Source: DAOPYE01 sp035352715 (GTDB lineage Bacteria > Acidobacteriota > Holophagae > Holophagales > Holophagaceae). Taken from it: a DNA stretch of 17,328 nt. Location: assembly GCA_035352715.1 (NCBI GenBank), contig DAOPYE010000055.1, positions 1 to 17,328 of the forward strand, given 5' to 3'. Both the position numbers and the translations under genes were made by a program. The notes below the pieces were generated by a model. It was not told the origin of the DNA, did no database searches, and saw only the letters and a program-made list of their open reading frames with translations. Every line of letters starts with the position of its first letter. The stretch's first letter is position 1. This document shows, piece after piece, positions 6,961-13,508 of the stretch.

Positions 6961-8925
6961 ATGAAACTCGATCGGCTTGGCGACTTCTCACGCACGCATC
7001 GCAACGGCGATTTGCGCATTTCCAACGCGGGACAGCAGGTCCGGCTGCTGGGCTGGTGCAAGCGCATCCGCAACCTGGGCAGCCTGGTGTTCCTGGATCT
7101 GCGGGATCGCTGGGGCATCGTGCAGCTGGTGGCCGACGAGACGCAGGTCTCGCCCGAACTGCTGGCCAAGCTCAAGGTCGTGCGCAGCGAATTCGTGCTG
7201 GGCGCCGAGGGCGTGGTGGCCGAGCGCGAAAGCAAGAACCCCAATCTGCCCACCGGCGATATCGAGGTGCGCCTGACGGATCTGCGCATCCTCAACACCG
7301 CCCAGACCCCGCCCATTCCGGTCGAGGACGGGCAGGAAGCCAACGAGGATCTGCGCCTGAAGTACCGGTTCCTGGATCTGCGCCGCGAAAGCCTGCAGCG
7401 GAACATGATCCTGCGCAGCGAGGTCGCGAACATCATCCGCGCGTATTTCCGAAAGAACGATTTCATCGAGGTGGAAACGCCCATCCTGGGCAAATCCACG
7501 CCCGAGGGCGCCCGCGACTACCTGGTGCCCAGCCGCGTGCATCCCGGCGAGTTCTTCGCGCTGCCCCAAAGCCCCCAGCTCTACAAGCAGCTGTTGCAGG
7601 TGTCGGGCTTCGAGCGCTACATCCAGATCTGCCGCTGTTTCCGCGACGAGGATCTGCGCGCCGATCGCCAGCCCGAATTCACCCAGGTGGACATGGAGAT
7701 GAGCTTCGTCCGCCAGGAGGATGTCCAGGGCATGCTGGAACCCCTGATGGTCGAACTGGCCGCGCTGGTGGGCAAGCAGGTGTCCGCGCCCTTCCTGCGC
7801 CTGCCCTACCGCGACGCCATGGAATGGTACGGCTCCGATAAGCCGGATGTCCGCTGCCCCGTGAAGATCCAGGACGTGACCAGCCTCTTCGCCGATAGCG
7901 ATTTCAACCTCTTCCGCGCCGCCGCCGACAGCGCCGGTCAGCGCCGCGTGCGCGCGCTCTTCTTCCCCGGCGAGGCCGCGGGCAGCCAGAGCCGCAAGCA
8001 GCTGGACGAGCTGCAGGAAGTCGCCAAGCGCCTGGGTGCGGGCGGGCTGCCCTACGCCAAGTGGGGCAAGGATGGATTCGCGTCCAGCTTCAAGAAATTC
8101 GTGACGCCCGAACTCGAAGCGGAACTGAAATCGACATTGAATGTCCAGAACGAAGGACTGGTCGTCTTCGCCGTCGGCACCGACGCCTCCACCTCCCGCG
8201 TGCTGGGCGAGATGCGCCTGCGCCTGGCGCGGACCTTCAAGCAGCTGGACGAATCGGCCTTCGCCTTCCTGTGGGTCGTGGATTTCCCGCTGTTCGAATG
8301 GAACGACGAGGACCAGCGCTTCGTGGCGTGCCACCACCCGTTCACCAGCCCCCACCCCGATGACATGGATCTGCTGGAAACGAACCCCGGCGCCTGCCGC
8401 GCCGTGGCCTACGATCTGGTGCTGAACGGCTACGAAGTGGGCGGCGGCTCCATCCGCATCCACGACGCCGAAATCCAGAGCCGGATGTTCGACGCCATCG
8501 GCATCGGCCCCGACGAGGCCCGCGACAAGTTCGGCTACCTGCTGGATGCGCTGTCCTACGGCGCCCCGCCCCACGGCGGATTGGCTCTGGGCCTGGATCG
8601 CCTGGCCATGCTGCTCTCCGGCGTGAACAATATCCGCGAAGTCATCGCCTTCCCCAAGACCGCCCAGGCCAAGTGCCTGATGACGGACGCACCCAGCCCC
8701 GTGGACGACCGGCAGCTCAAGGAACTGGAAATCCAGCTGCAACAGCCCACGCAGTACCGGGCCGGCGTCATGTTCTTCGAAACCGTGCCCCCCGAATTGC
8801 AGGCGCCCATGCGCGCCCTCAACACGCTCGGGATGCAGGGGCCCACTTCCACCAGCACCATGGTCCTGGATGGCGAGATCGTGAAGGTCGAAACCACGCG
8901 GATCCCGGTGCCCGATCTGGACTAG
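6961..8925 (+). CDS. aspS: Aspartyl-tRNA synthetase with C-terminal extension
   Basis: This class II synthetase charges tRNA-Asp in the cytoplasm. An N-terminal OB-fold anticodon-binding domain (about 15-115) carries GWCKRIRNLGSLVFLDLRDR. The catalytic core holds motif 2, FRDEDLRADRQPEFTQ (227-242), and motif 3, GLALGLDRL (540-548), with the bacterial GAD insertion (about 295-420) between them. The start is the ATG at 6961, just after GGAAGG; a GTG at 6943 in the same frame lies inside a hairpin loop and was not chosen. The core ends at about residue 593, where E. coli-length enzymes stop. A further 61 residues, 594-654, have no domain I recognise. Leu39 in the anticodon domain, rather than the His of non-discriminating enzymes, suggests specificity for tRNA-Asp; this is inference. 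A small gene follows after 4 bp. Confidence 0.97.
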   Translation: MKLDRLGDFSRTHRNGDLRISNAGQQVRLLGWCKRIRNLGSLVFLDLRDRWGIVQLVADETQVSPELLAKLKVVRSEFVLGAEGVVAERESKNPNLPTGDIEVRLTDLRILNTAQTPPIPVEDGQEANEDLRLKYRFLDLRRESLQRNMILRSEVANIIRAYFRKNDFIEVETPILGKSTPEGARDYLVPSRVHPGEFFALPQSPQLYKQLLQVSGFERYIQICRCFRDEDLRADRQPEFTQVDMEMSFVRQEDVQGMLEPLMVELAALVGKQVSAPFLRLPYRDAMEWYGSDKPDVRCPVKIQDVTSLFADSDFNLFRAAADSAGQRRVRALFFPGEAAGSQSRKQLDELQEVAKRLGAGGLPYAKWGKDGFASSFKKFVTPELEAELKSTLNVQNEGLVVFAVGTDASTSRVLGEMRLRLARTFKQLDESAFAFLWVVDFPLFEWNDEDQRFVACHHPFTSPHPDDMDLLETNPGACRAVAYDLVLNGYEVGGGSIRIHDAEIQSRMFDAIGIGPDEARDKFGYLLDALSYGAPPHGGLALGLDRLAMLLSGVNNIREVIAFPKTAQAKCLMTDAPSPVDDRQLKELEIQLQQPTQYRAGVMFFETVPPELQAPMRALNTLGMQGPTSTSTMVLDGEIVKVETTRIPVPDLD

Positions 8926-8929
8926 AGCC

Positions 8930-9439
8930 ATGGCACACACCCGGATCCTGCTCCCCCAAGCGGCCATCGTGGCCGGTGCGGTGCTGCTATCGCCAGGATG
9001 CAGCCGCCAGCAGGAGCCCCAGCGGGCCGTGCCCCCCCTCTGGCTGGCCTGGGAACACCACGGCGTCTCCTTCCGCTTTCCCGCGGAATGCGCCGTGGCC
9101 TACGAGAACACGGGGTTGGACTACATCAAGGTGCTGGTCAGCACTCGCACCGAGCCGCAGAGGCTGATCCTGCGCCTGGATTTCGGCGAATACACTCCCT
9201 TCCCCCGCCTGAAGAACACCCCGGCGCTTATGGGCAAGTCGGTGTCCACGCGGATCTGGAAGTACGACGCCGAGCGCTTCGGCCCCCGCGTCGTGGAGGG
9301 CGGCGCGCGCAGCGAATGCCTGATCGAGCTGGGCGGCAAGGGATCCGTGAAGCGGGCCCATGCCTGCTACGCCAACCTGGACCCCGCCGAACAGGATCTA
9401 GCCGAGACGATCATCGGATCCATCCGCAGGAACAACTGA
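8930..9439 (+). CDS. Hypothetical exported protein, possible lipoprotein
   Basis: I do not recognise a family. The 169-residue product begins with a basic-then-hydrophobic segment (residues 5-20) followed by SPGC with Cys24. This resembles a signal peptide with a lipobox, but Pro at -2 and Ser at -3 are not canonical, so ordinary signal peptidase I processing is an alternative. Three cysteines follow Cys24, in AECAV, RSECLI and HACYAN, and could form disulfides outside the cytoplasm. The mature part is compact, alternates polar and hydrophobic residues and ends in SIRRNN. The start codon lies 4 bp after the aspS stop with only a weak ribosome-binding site, so translation is probably coupled to aspS. 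A functional link to charging of tRNA is not evident. Confidence 0.72.
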   Translation: MAHTRILLPQAAIVAGAVLLSPGCSRQQEPQRAVPPLWLAWEHHGVSFRFPAECAVAYENTGLDYIKVLVSTRTEPQRLILRLDFGEYTPFPRLKNTPALMGKSVSTRIWKYDAERFGPRVVEGGARSECLIELGGKGSVKRAHACYANLDPAEQDLAETIIGSIRRNN

Positions 9440-9518
9440 GGCGGATGCCCGTGGCGGAGGCGTCGCCAGGACCTACATTCCCCTAGCGTGCCGTTGAATC
9501 GACGCACAGGAGGGACCC

Positions 9519-9569
9519 ATGGCCGAAGGTCGCCCAGGCACATCCAGACCTTCCAGACCCCGTCCATGA
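9519..9569 (+). CDS. 16-codon leader ORF upstream of the GH63 gene
   Basis: ATG 9519 has the best ribosome-binding site in this region, AGGAGGG at 9508-9514. It opens a short frame coding for 16 residues rich in Arg and Pro and ending RPRP. Its TGA (9567-9569) overlaps the ATG (9566-9568) of the glycosidase as ATGA. The large gene has no convincing ribosome-binding site of its own at that ATG, so this peptide is probably the entry point for ribosomes that terminate and restart. A weak -10-like TACATT (9474-9479) lies upstream. Alternatives are a sequencing frameshift, or use of the in-frame GTG at 9488. Confidence 0.42.
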   Translation: MAEGRPGTSRPSRPRP

Positions 9570-12202
9570 AAGCGCCTCCGACGGCGGAGCACGCGCGCCT
9601 GGCGGATCCGGCCCCCTGGCGGCGATGGGGGCCCTACCTTTCTGAGCGGCAGTGGGGGACGGTCCGCGAGGACTACAGTGCCGATGGCAACGCCTGGGAA
9701 TACTTTCCCCATGAGCATGCCCGCAGCCGAGCCTACCGCTGGGGCGAAGACGGCATCGGAGGATTCTGCGACGAGGAACAGCGCCTGTGCTTGGCCGTGG
9801 CCCTCTGGAACGGCGTCGATCCCATCCTGAAGGAGCGGCTATTCGGGCTCACCAACCCCGAGGGAAACCACGGAGAGGATGTCAAAGAGGCGTACCACTT
9901 CCTGGATGGCCTGCCTTCGCACGCCTACATGAAGATGCTCTACCAGTATCCCCAGCGCGCCTTTCCCTACGACGAGCTGCGGGCCGAGAACGCGAAGCGG
10001 AGCCGGGCCGATCCGGAATTCGAACTCGCGGATACCGGCATCTTTGCGGAGGATCGCTTCTTCGATGTCTTCGTGACCTACGCCAAGGACGGCCCCGAGG
10101 ATCTGCTGCTTCGCATCTCCGTGCACAACCGAGGCCCCGAACCCGCCACGATCCATGTCATCCCCCAGCTGTGGTTCCGCAACACCTGGAGCTGGAACAG
10201 AGAATCACCCGAGGCCTGCATCCGCCAGACGGCACCGGGCTGCGCCGAGGCCCAGCACCCCACCCTGGGCGTCCTGCACTTCCAAGCCGAGGCGGCCGAA
10301 CTTCTCTTTTGCGATAACGAGACCAACCGCGGTCAGCTTTTCAACAGCGGGGGCCACGGCTATTTCAAGGACGCCTTCCACCGCTTCCTGATCCATGGGG
10401 AACAAGGCGCCGTGAACCCCGACCGGCGCGGCACCAAGCTGGGGGCGCATCATCGGCTGCGCATCCCCGCGGGGGAATCGCGAGAGGTCATCGTCCGGCT
10501 CTATCGCGATCGGCCCCCCTCCAGGGATCTGCTGGAGCTTCGGAGGTCCGAATGCGACGCCTTCTACGCCCATCTGCAGGCGGACCTCGCCTGCTCGGAC
10601 GCGAGGCGCGTCCAGCGCCAAGCCCTGGCGGGGCTGCTGTGGAGCAAGCAGTTCTACCACTTCGATATTCCCCAATGGCTGGCGGGAGATCCCGCGGAGC
10701 CGCCGCCGCCCGGACGTAAACGCAACCGGGAATGGATGCACCTCAACAACGCCGATGTCATCTCCATGCCCGACACCTGGGAGTATCCGTGGTACGCCGC
10801 ATGGGATCTGGCTTTCCACTGCCTGCCCATGGCCATGGTGGATGCGGGCTGGGCCAAGGAGCAGCTGGTGCTGCTGACCCGCGAGTGGTACATGCACCCC
10901 AACGGACAGCTGCCGGCCTACGAATGGGCCTTCGGCGACGTGAATCCCCCGGTCCACGCCTGGGCCGCGTGGCGCGTCTTCCAGATGGATCGCAACCAGC
11001 ACGGCGAGAGCGATCTAGCGTTCCTCGAGCGCATCTTCCACAAGCTGCTGCTCAACTTCACTTGGTGGGTGAACCGGAAGGATGCGGAAGGCAATAACGT
11101 CTTCCAGGGCGGCTTCCTGGGGCTGGATAACATCGGCGTGTTCGACCGCAGCGCGGAGCTGAGCTTCGGCGATCACGTGAACCAGGCGGACGGCACCGCG
11201 TGGATGGCCATGTACTGCCTGAACATGCTGAGGATCGCCCTGGAGCTGGCCCTGCACAACCACGTCTACGAGGACATCGCCACCAAGTTCTTCGAGCATT
11301 TCCTCTACATCGCCAAGGCCATGACGCACATGGGGCACGGCGACGTGGGGCTATGGGACGAGCAGGATGGATTCTTCTACGACGTGCTATCTGTGGACGA
11401 AACGCGGCAGATCCCCCTGAAGGTGCGGTCCATGGTGGGGCTGATCCCGCTCTTTGCGGTGGAGACCCTGGAACCCGCGCTGCTGGCCCAACTGCCGGAC
11501 TTCTCCCGCCGGATGGCCTGGTTCCTGAACTACCGCCCGGATCTGGCCAGCCTGGTCTCCCGATGGCAGGAGCCGGGCCTGGGGGATCGCCATCTGCTAT
11601 CCCTGCTGCGCGGGCACCGCATGAAGCGGCTGCTGCGCCGCATGCTCGACGAGACCGAGTTCCTGTCCCCCTACGGCGTCCGCTCCATGTCCCGCCATCA
11701 CCTGGAACATCCCTTCCACTTCAGGGACGCCGAGGCCATGCACGACTTCACCGTCCAGTACCAGCCCGGCGAATCCACCATCGGGCTCTACGGCGGCAAC
11801 TCCAACTGGCGCGGTCCCGTGTGGTTCCCCGTGAACTACCTGATCATCGAATCCCTGCAGAAGTTCCACCACTACTACGGGGATGGGTTCCTGGTGGAAT
11901 GCCCCACGGGCAGCGGCCGGATGCTCAGCCTGAACCAGATCGCGGACGAATTGCGGAACCGGCTGGCCAGCCTCTTCCTGCGCGATCCAGACGGCCGGCG
12001 CGCCTGCTTCGGCAACGACAGGCACGGTCAGCGCGACGCAGCCTTCAGGGATTGCCTGCTCTTCCACGAATACTTCGACGGGGATACCGGGCATGGCCTG
12101 GGGGCCTCCCACCAGACCGGCTGGACGGCCCTGATCGCCAAGATCCTGCAGCCCAGGGATGGCATCCACCCCATCTGCCGCGACGAGCCGCACGGGGCCT
12201 GA
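9566..12202 (+). CDS. GH63/MGH1-like glycoside hydrolase, putative glucosidase
   Basis: This is a large (878 residue), probably cytosolic glycosidase without a signal peptide. It belongs to the bacterial group commonly annotated as glucosidase, related to GH63 (E. coli YgjK, mannosylglycerate hydrolase). The N-terminal beta-rich part opens with WGPYLSERQWGTVREDYS and carries HARSRAYRWGEDG, FGLTNPEGNHGEDVKE and DTGIFAEDRFFDVFV, all typical of this subgroup. The (alpha/alpha)6 catalytic part contains WYAAWDLAF, with Asp414 a candidate general acid, and YGGNSNWRGPVWFPVNYL (747-750 is NWRG), the hallmark GH63 motif. It ends with HQTGWTALIAKIL. I chose ATG 9566 because family similarity begins a few residues later. 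The in-frame GTG at 9488 would add 26 unlikely residues. The substrate is unknown; alpha-glucosides or glucosyl/mannosyl-glycerate are possibilities. Neighbouring genes give no clue. Confidence 0.88.
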   Translation: MKAPPTAEHARLADPAPWRRWGPYLSERQWGTVREDYSADGNAWEYFPHEHARSRAYRWGEDGIGGFCDEEQRLCLAVALWNGVDPILKERLFGLTNPEGNHGEDVKEAYHFLDGLPSHAYMKMLYQYPQRAFPYDELRAENAKRSRADPEFELADTGIFAEDRFFDVFVTYAKDGPEDLLLRISVHNRGPEPATIHVIPQLWFRNTWSWNRESPEACIRQTAPGCAEAQHPTLGVLHFQAEAAELLFCDNETNRGQLFNSGGHGYFKDAFHRFLIHGEQGAVNPDRRGTKLGAHHRLRIPAGESREVIVRLYRDRPPSRDLLELRRSECDAFYAHLQADLACSDARRVQRQALAGLLWSKQFYHFDIPQWLAGDPAEPPPPGRKRNREWMHLNNADVISMPDTWEYPWYAAWDLAFHCLPMAMVDAGWAKEQLVLLTREWYMHPNGQLPAYEWAFGDVNPPVHAWAAWRVFQMDRNQHGESDLAFLERIFHKLLLNFTWWVNRKDAEGNNVFQGGFLGLDNIGVFDRSAELSFGDHVNQADGTAWMAMYCLNMLRIALELALHNHVYEDIATKFFEHFLYIAKAMTHMGHGDVGLWDEQDGFFYDVLSVDETRQIPLKVRSMVGLIPLFAVETLEPALLAQLPDFSRRMAWFLNYRPDLASLVSRWQEPGLGDRHLLSLLRGHRMKRLLRRMLDETEFLSPYGVRSMSRHHLEHPFHFRDAEAMHDFTVQYQPGESTIGLYGGNSNWRGPVWFPVNYLIIESLQKFHHYYGDGFLVECPTGSGRMLSLNQIADELRNRLASLFLRDPDGRRACFGNDRHGQRDAAFRDCLLFHEYFDGDTGHGLGASHQTGWTALIAKILQPRDGIHPICRDEPHGA

Positions 12203-12219
12203 TGGGGCAGCTTCAGGCC
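12196..12219. repeat. Inverted repeat across the GH63/rubredoxin convergent gene ends
   Basis: GGCCTGA (12196-12202) and TCAGGCC (12213-12219) form a perfect 7-bp inverted repeat around a 10-nt loop. Each arm includes the TGA stop of the gene running into it. There is no T tract, so it is at best a weak or factor-assisted bidirectional terminator. The same pair of arms recurs at 15525-15553. Confidence 0.35.
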
Positions 12220-12923
12220 TGGGGAGCGAAATCCGATTTGGACGCCCCGCACAGCGGGCAGGTCCAGTCCTCCGGCAAATCCTCGAAGGCGGTGCCCGCG
12301 GGGATATGGCCTTGGGGATCTCCCGTGCGGGGATCGTAGAGGTACCCGCAGACGCCACATTTGAACTGGCCCTGCGCAGGCGCTTCCGGACGGGGGGCCT
12401 CCTCCTTGAAGGTGGGCGCGTTCTGGGAGGCATGTCCCTTCTTGACGTCCTGGTAATAGGCATAGGTCAGCGGGATTCCCGGCTTCAGGATGTCCGCGGC
12501 CACGATCTCCACGAGAAAGACCGTGTGCGTCCCGCCGTCCGCGCTGCCGATCACCCGGCCCTCCAGAAAGGACAGGGCGCTCTCGGTCACGATGGGACAT
12601 CCGGTCGCGCCCAGCCGGTGGGCGGCCTGGGAGAGCTTGTCCACGTCCCTTCCGGACTTGAAGCCGAAAAGGCCGATGAGGCTCATGGGGGCCTCCTGCT
12701 CCAGGGTGGAGATCGCCAGGACGCCCCCCTTCTGGAGGCATTCGTGGGTGAGGTTCAGCTTGTTGATGCTCACCGCGACGATGGGGGGCTTGGCGCTCAC
12801 CTGGAAGACCGTGTTCACGATCTGCCCGTTCCGCTGGCCCTCGGCCGCAGCGGTGACGATGTACATGCCGTAGCTGATATCCCATAAAGCCTTGGGATTG
12901 ATGAAAGCGCTGGAAGCATCCAT
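12213..12923 (-). CDS. Flavin reductase-rubredoxin fusion (high-molecular-weight rubredoxin type)
   Basis: This 236-residue redox protein fuses an FMN-binding flavin reductase-like domain (about 8-160, DISYGMYIVTAA through LTYAYYQDVKKG) to a C-terminal rubredoxin (187-236). A linker rich in Ala, Pro and Glu joins them. The rubredoxin iron ligands are complete: Cys189 and Cys192 in CGVC, Cys222 and Cys225 in CPLC. In Moorella the same architecture (Hrb) passes NAD(P)H electrons to the flavodiiron protein FprA for oxygen or nitric oxide reduction. That role here is inferred, and no flavodiiron gene is in the window. The start is ATG 12923 with AGGAG 6 nt upstream; the frame stays open to 13463, but that part is antisense to the next gene. 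The gene is convergent with the glycosidase gene and divergent from the SprT-like gene. Confidence 0.93.
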   Translation of the reverse strand: MDASSAFINPKALWDISYGMYIVTAAAEGQRNGQIVNTVFQVSAKPPIVAVSINKLNLTHECLQKGGVLAISTLEQEAPMSLIGLFGFKSGRDVDKLSQAAHRLGATGCPIVTESALSFLEGRVIGSADGGTHTVFLVEIVAADILKPGIPLTYAYYQDVKKGHASQNAPTFKEEAPRPEAPAQGQFKCGVCGYLYDPRTGDPQGHIPAGTAFEDLPEDWTCPLCGASKSDFAPQA

Positions 12924-13079
12924 GGCGGACTCCTGGACCAAGGGCCTCTTGGGCACCGCTTGGGTAGGCTTCATCGGCCCCGGCGAAGCAAGGAATGAAT
13001 CCATGGGCAGATGAAAGGAACACGGACCGCGAAAGGAAGGCAGGGGCACCCCCGCCCCGAATCGCGGCAAACTGAAGCC
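12924..13079. other. Divergent intergenic region, no clear promoter
   Basis: These 156 bp separate the divergent rubredoxin-fusion and SprT-like genes, so promoters for both should lie here. I see no consensus -35/-10 pair in either direction, no strong palindrome and no T-tract terminator. The only clear signal is the rubredoxin-gene ribosome-binding site at its left edge. Confidence 0.5.
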
Positions 13080-13475
13080 ATGACGATCACCCTTCGCCAG
13101 AAAGCCCAGACGATCCTCCTCCAGGCGGGCTGGGAGCTGCCACCACTGCCCATCTCGTGGTCGGCGCGCATGGCGCGGTGCGCAGGGCTGTTCGTGGTGC
13201 AAAAGGATGCGCGGGGGCGCTGGCATCCCGAGATCCGGCTTTCGATCCCGCTGCTGCGCAGACTGGACCGCCCCTGGCCCATCCAGGCCTGCGGCTGCCT
13301 TTGCCGGGACACCGAGAGCCTCATCCGCCGCATCCTCGAACATGAACTCATCCACTACAAGCTGTGGAAGGACGGCGAAAAGAACTTCGGCCACACCGAG
13401 CGGTTCCGCGTCCTGGCCTGGGAGTGCTTCGGGCATCAGGCCATCACGCACGGCATCGGGCACGAAGAGGCCTAA
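13080..13475 (+). CDS. SprT-like zinc metalloprotease-domain protein
   Basis: This 131-residue protein has a SprT-like (zincin) core. EIRLSIPLLRRL is followed by LIRRILEHELIHYKLW, with the HExxH-type HELIH at residues 88-92 giving two zinc-binding His and the catalytic Glu. GHTERFR (104-110) supplies the likely third His. SprT/Spartan-domain proteins are metalloproteases or presumed metalloproteases, and eukaryotic members cut DNA-protein crosslinks; the role of bacterial short forms is poorly known. It is shorter than E. coli SprT and lacks the C-terminal zinc ribbon, though CGCLC (71-75) sits before the active-site helix. I chose ATG 13080 because the domain begins soon after it. An in-frame ATG at 13011 would add 23 basic, low-complexity residues. 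The ribosome-binding site is weak. The HAD gene follows after 33 bp. Confidence 0.8.
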   Translation: MTITLRQKAQTILLQAGWELPPLPISWSARMARCAGLFVVQKDARGRWHPEIRLSIPLLRRLDRPWPIQACGCLCRDTESLIRRILEHELIHYKLWKDGEKNFGHTERFRVLAWECFGHQAITHGIGHEEA

Positions 13476-13508
13476 TCTTATATCCTTGGCTTTCTGCCCT
13501 TGGATCCC

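Noticed and set aside
6988..8967. Long open minus-strand frame of 659 codons through aspS
   Set aside because: It is a complement-frame shadow produced by GC-rich codon bias. The His/Gln/Val/Gly-rich translation matches no family, whereas the plus strand encodes a complete AspRS.
9488..9565. GTG start giving a 26-residue longer glycosidase
   Set aside because: There is no ribosome-binding site before the GTG, the extra residues are basic and unlike the family, and the strong AGGAGGG serves ATG 9519 in another frame.
12924..13463. Upstream extension of the rubredoxin-fusion reading frame on the minus strand
   Set aside because: The frame is open to 13463 but the extra 180 codons are antisense to the SprT-like gene. 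ATG 12923 has a good ribosome-binding site, and the flavin reductase domain starts there.
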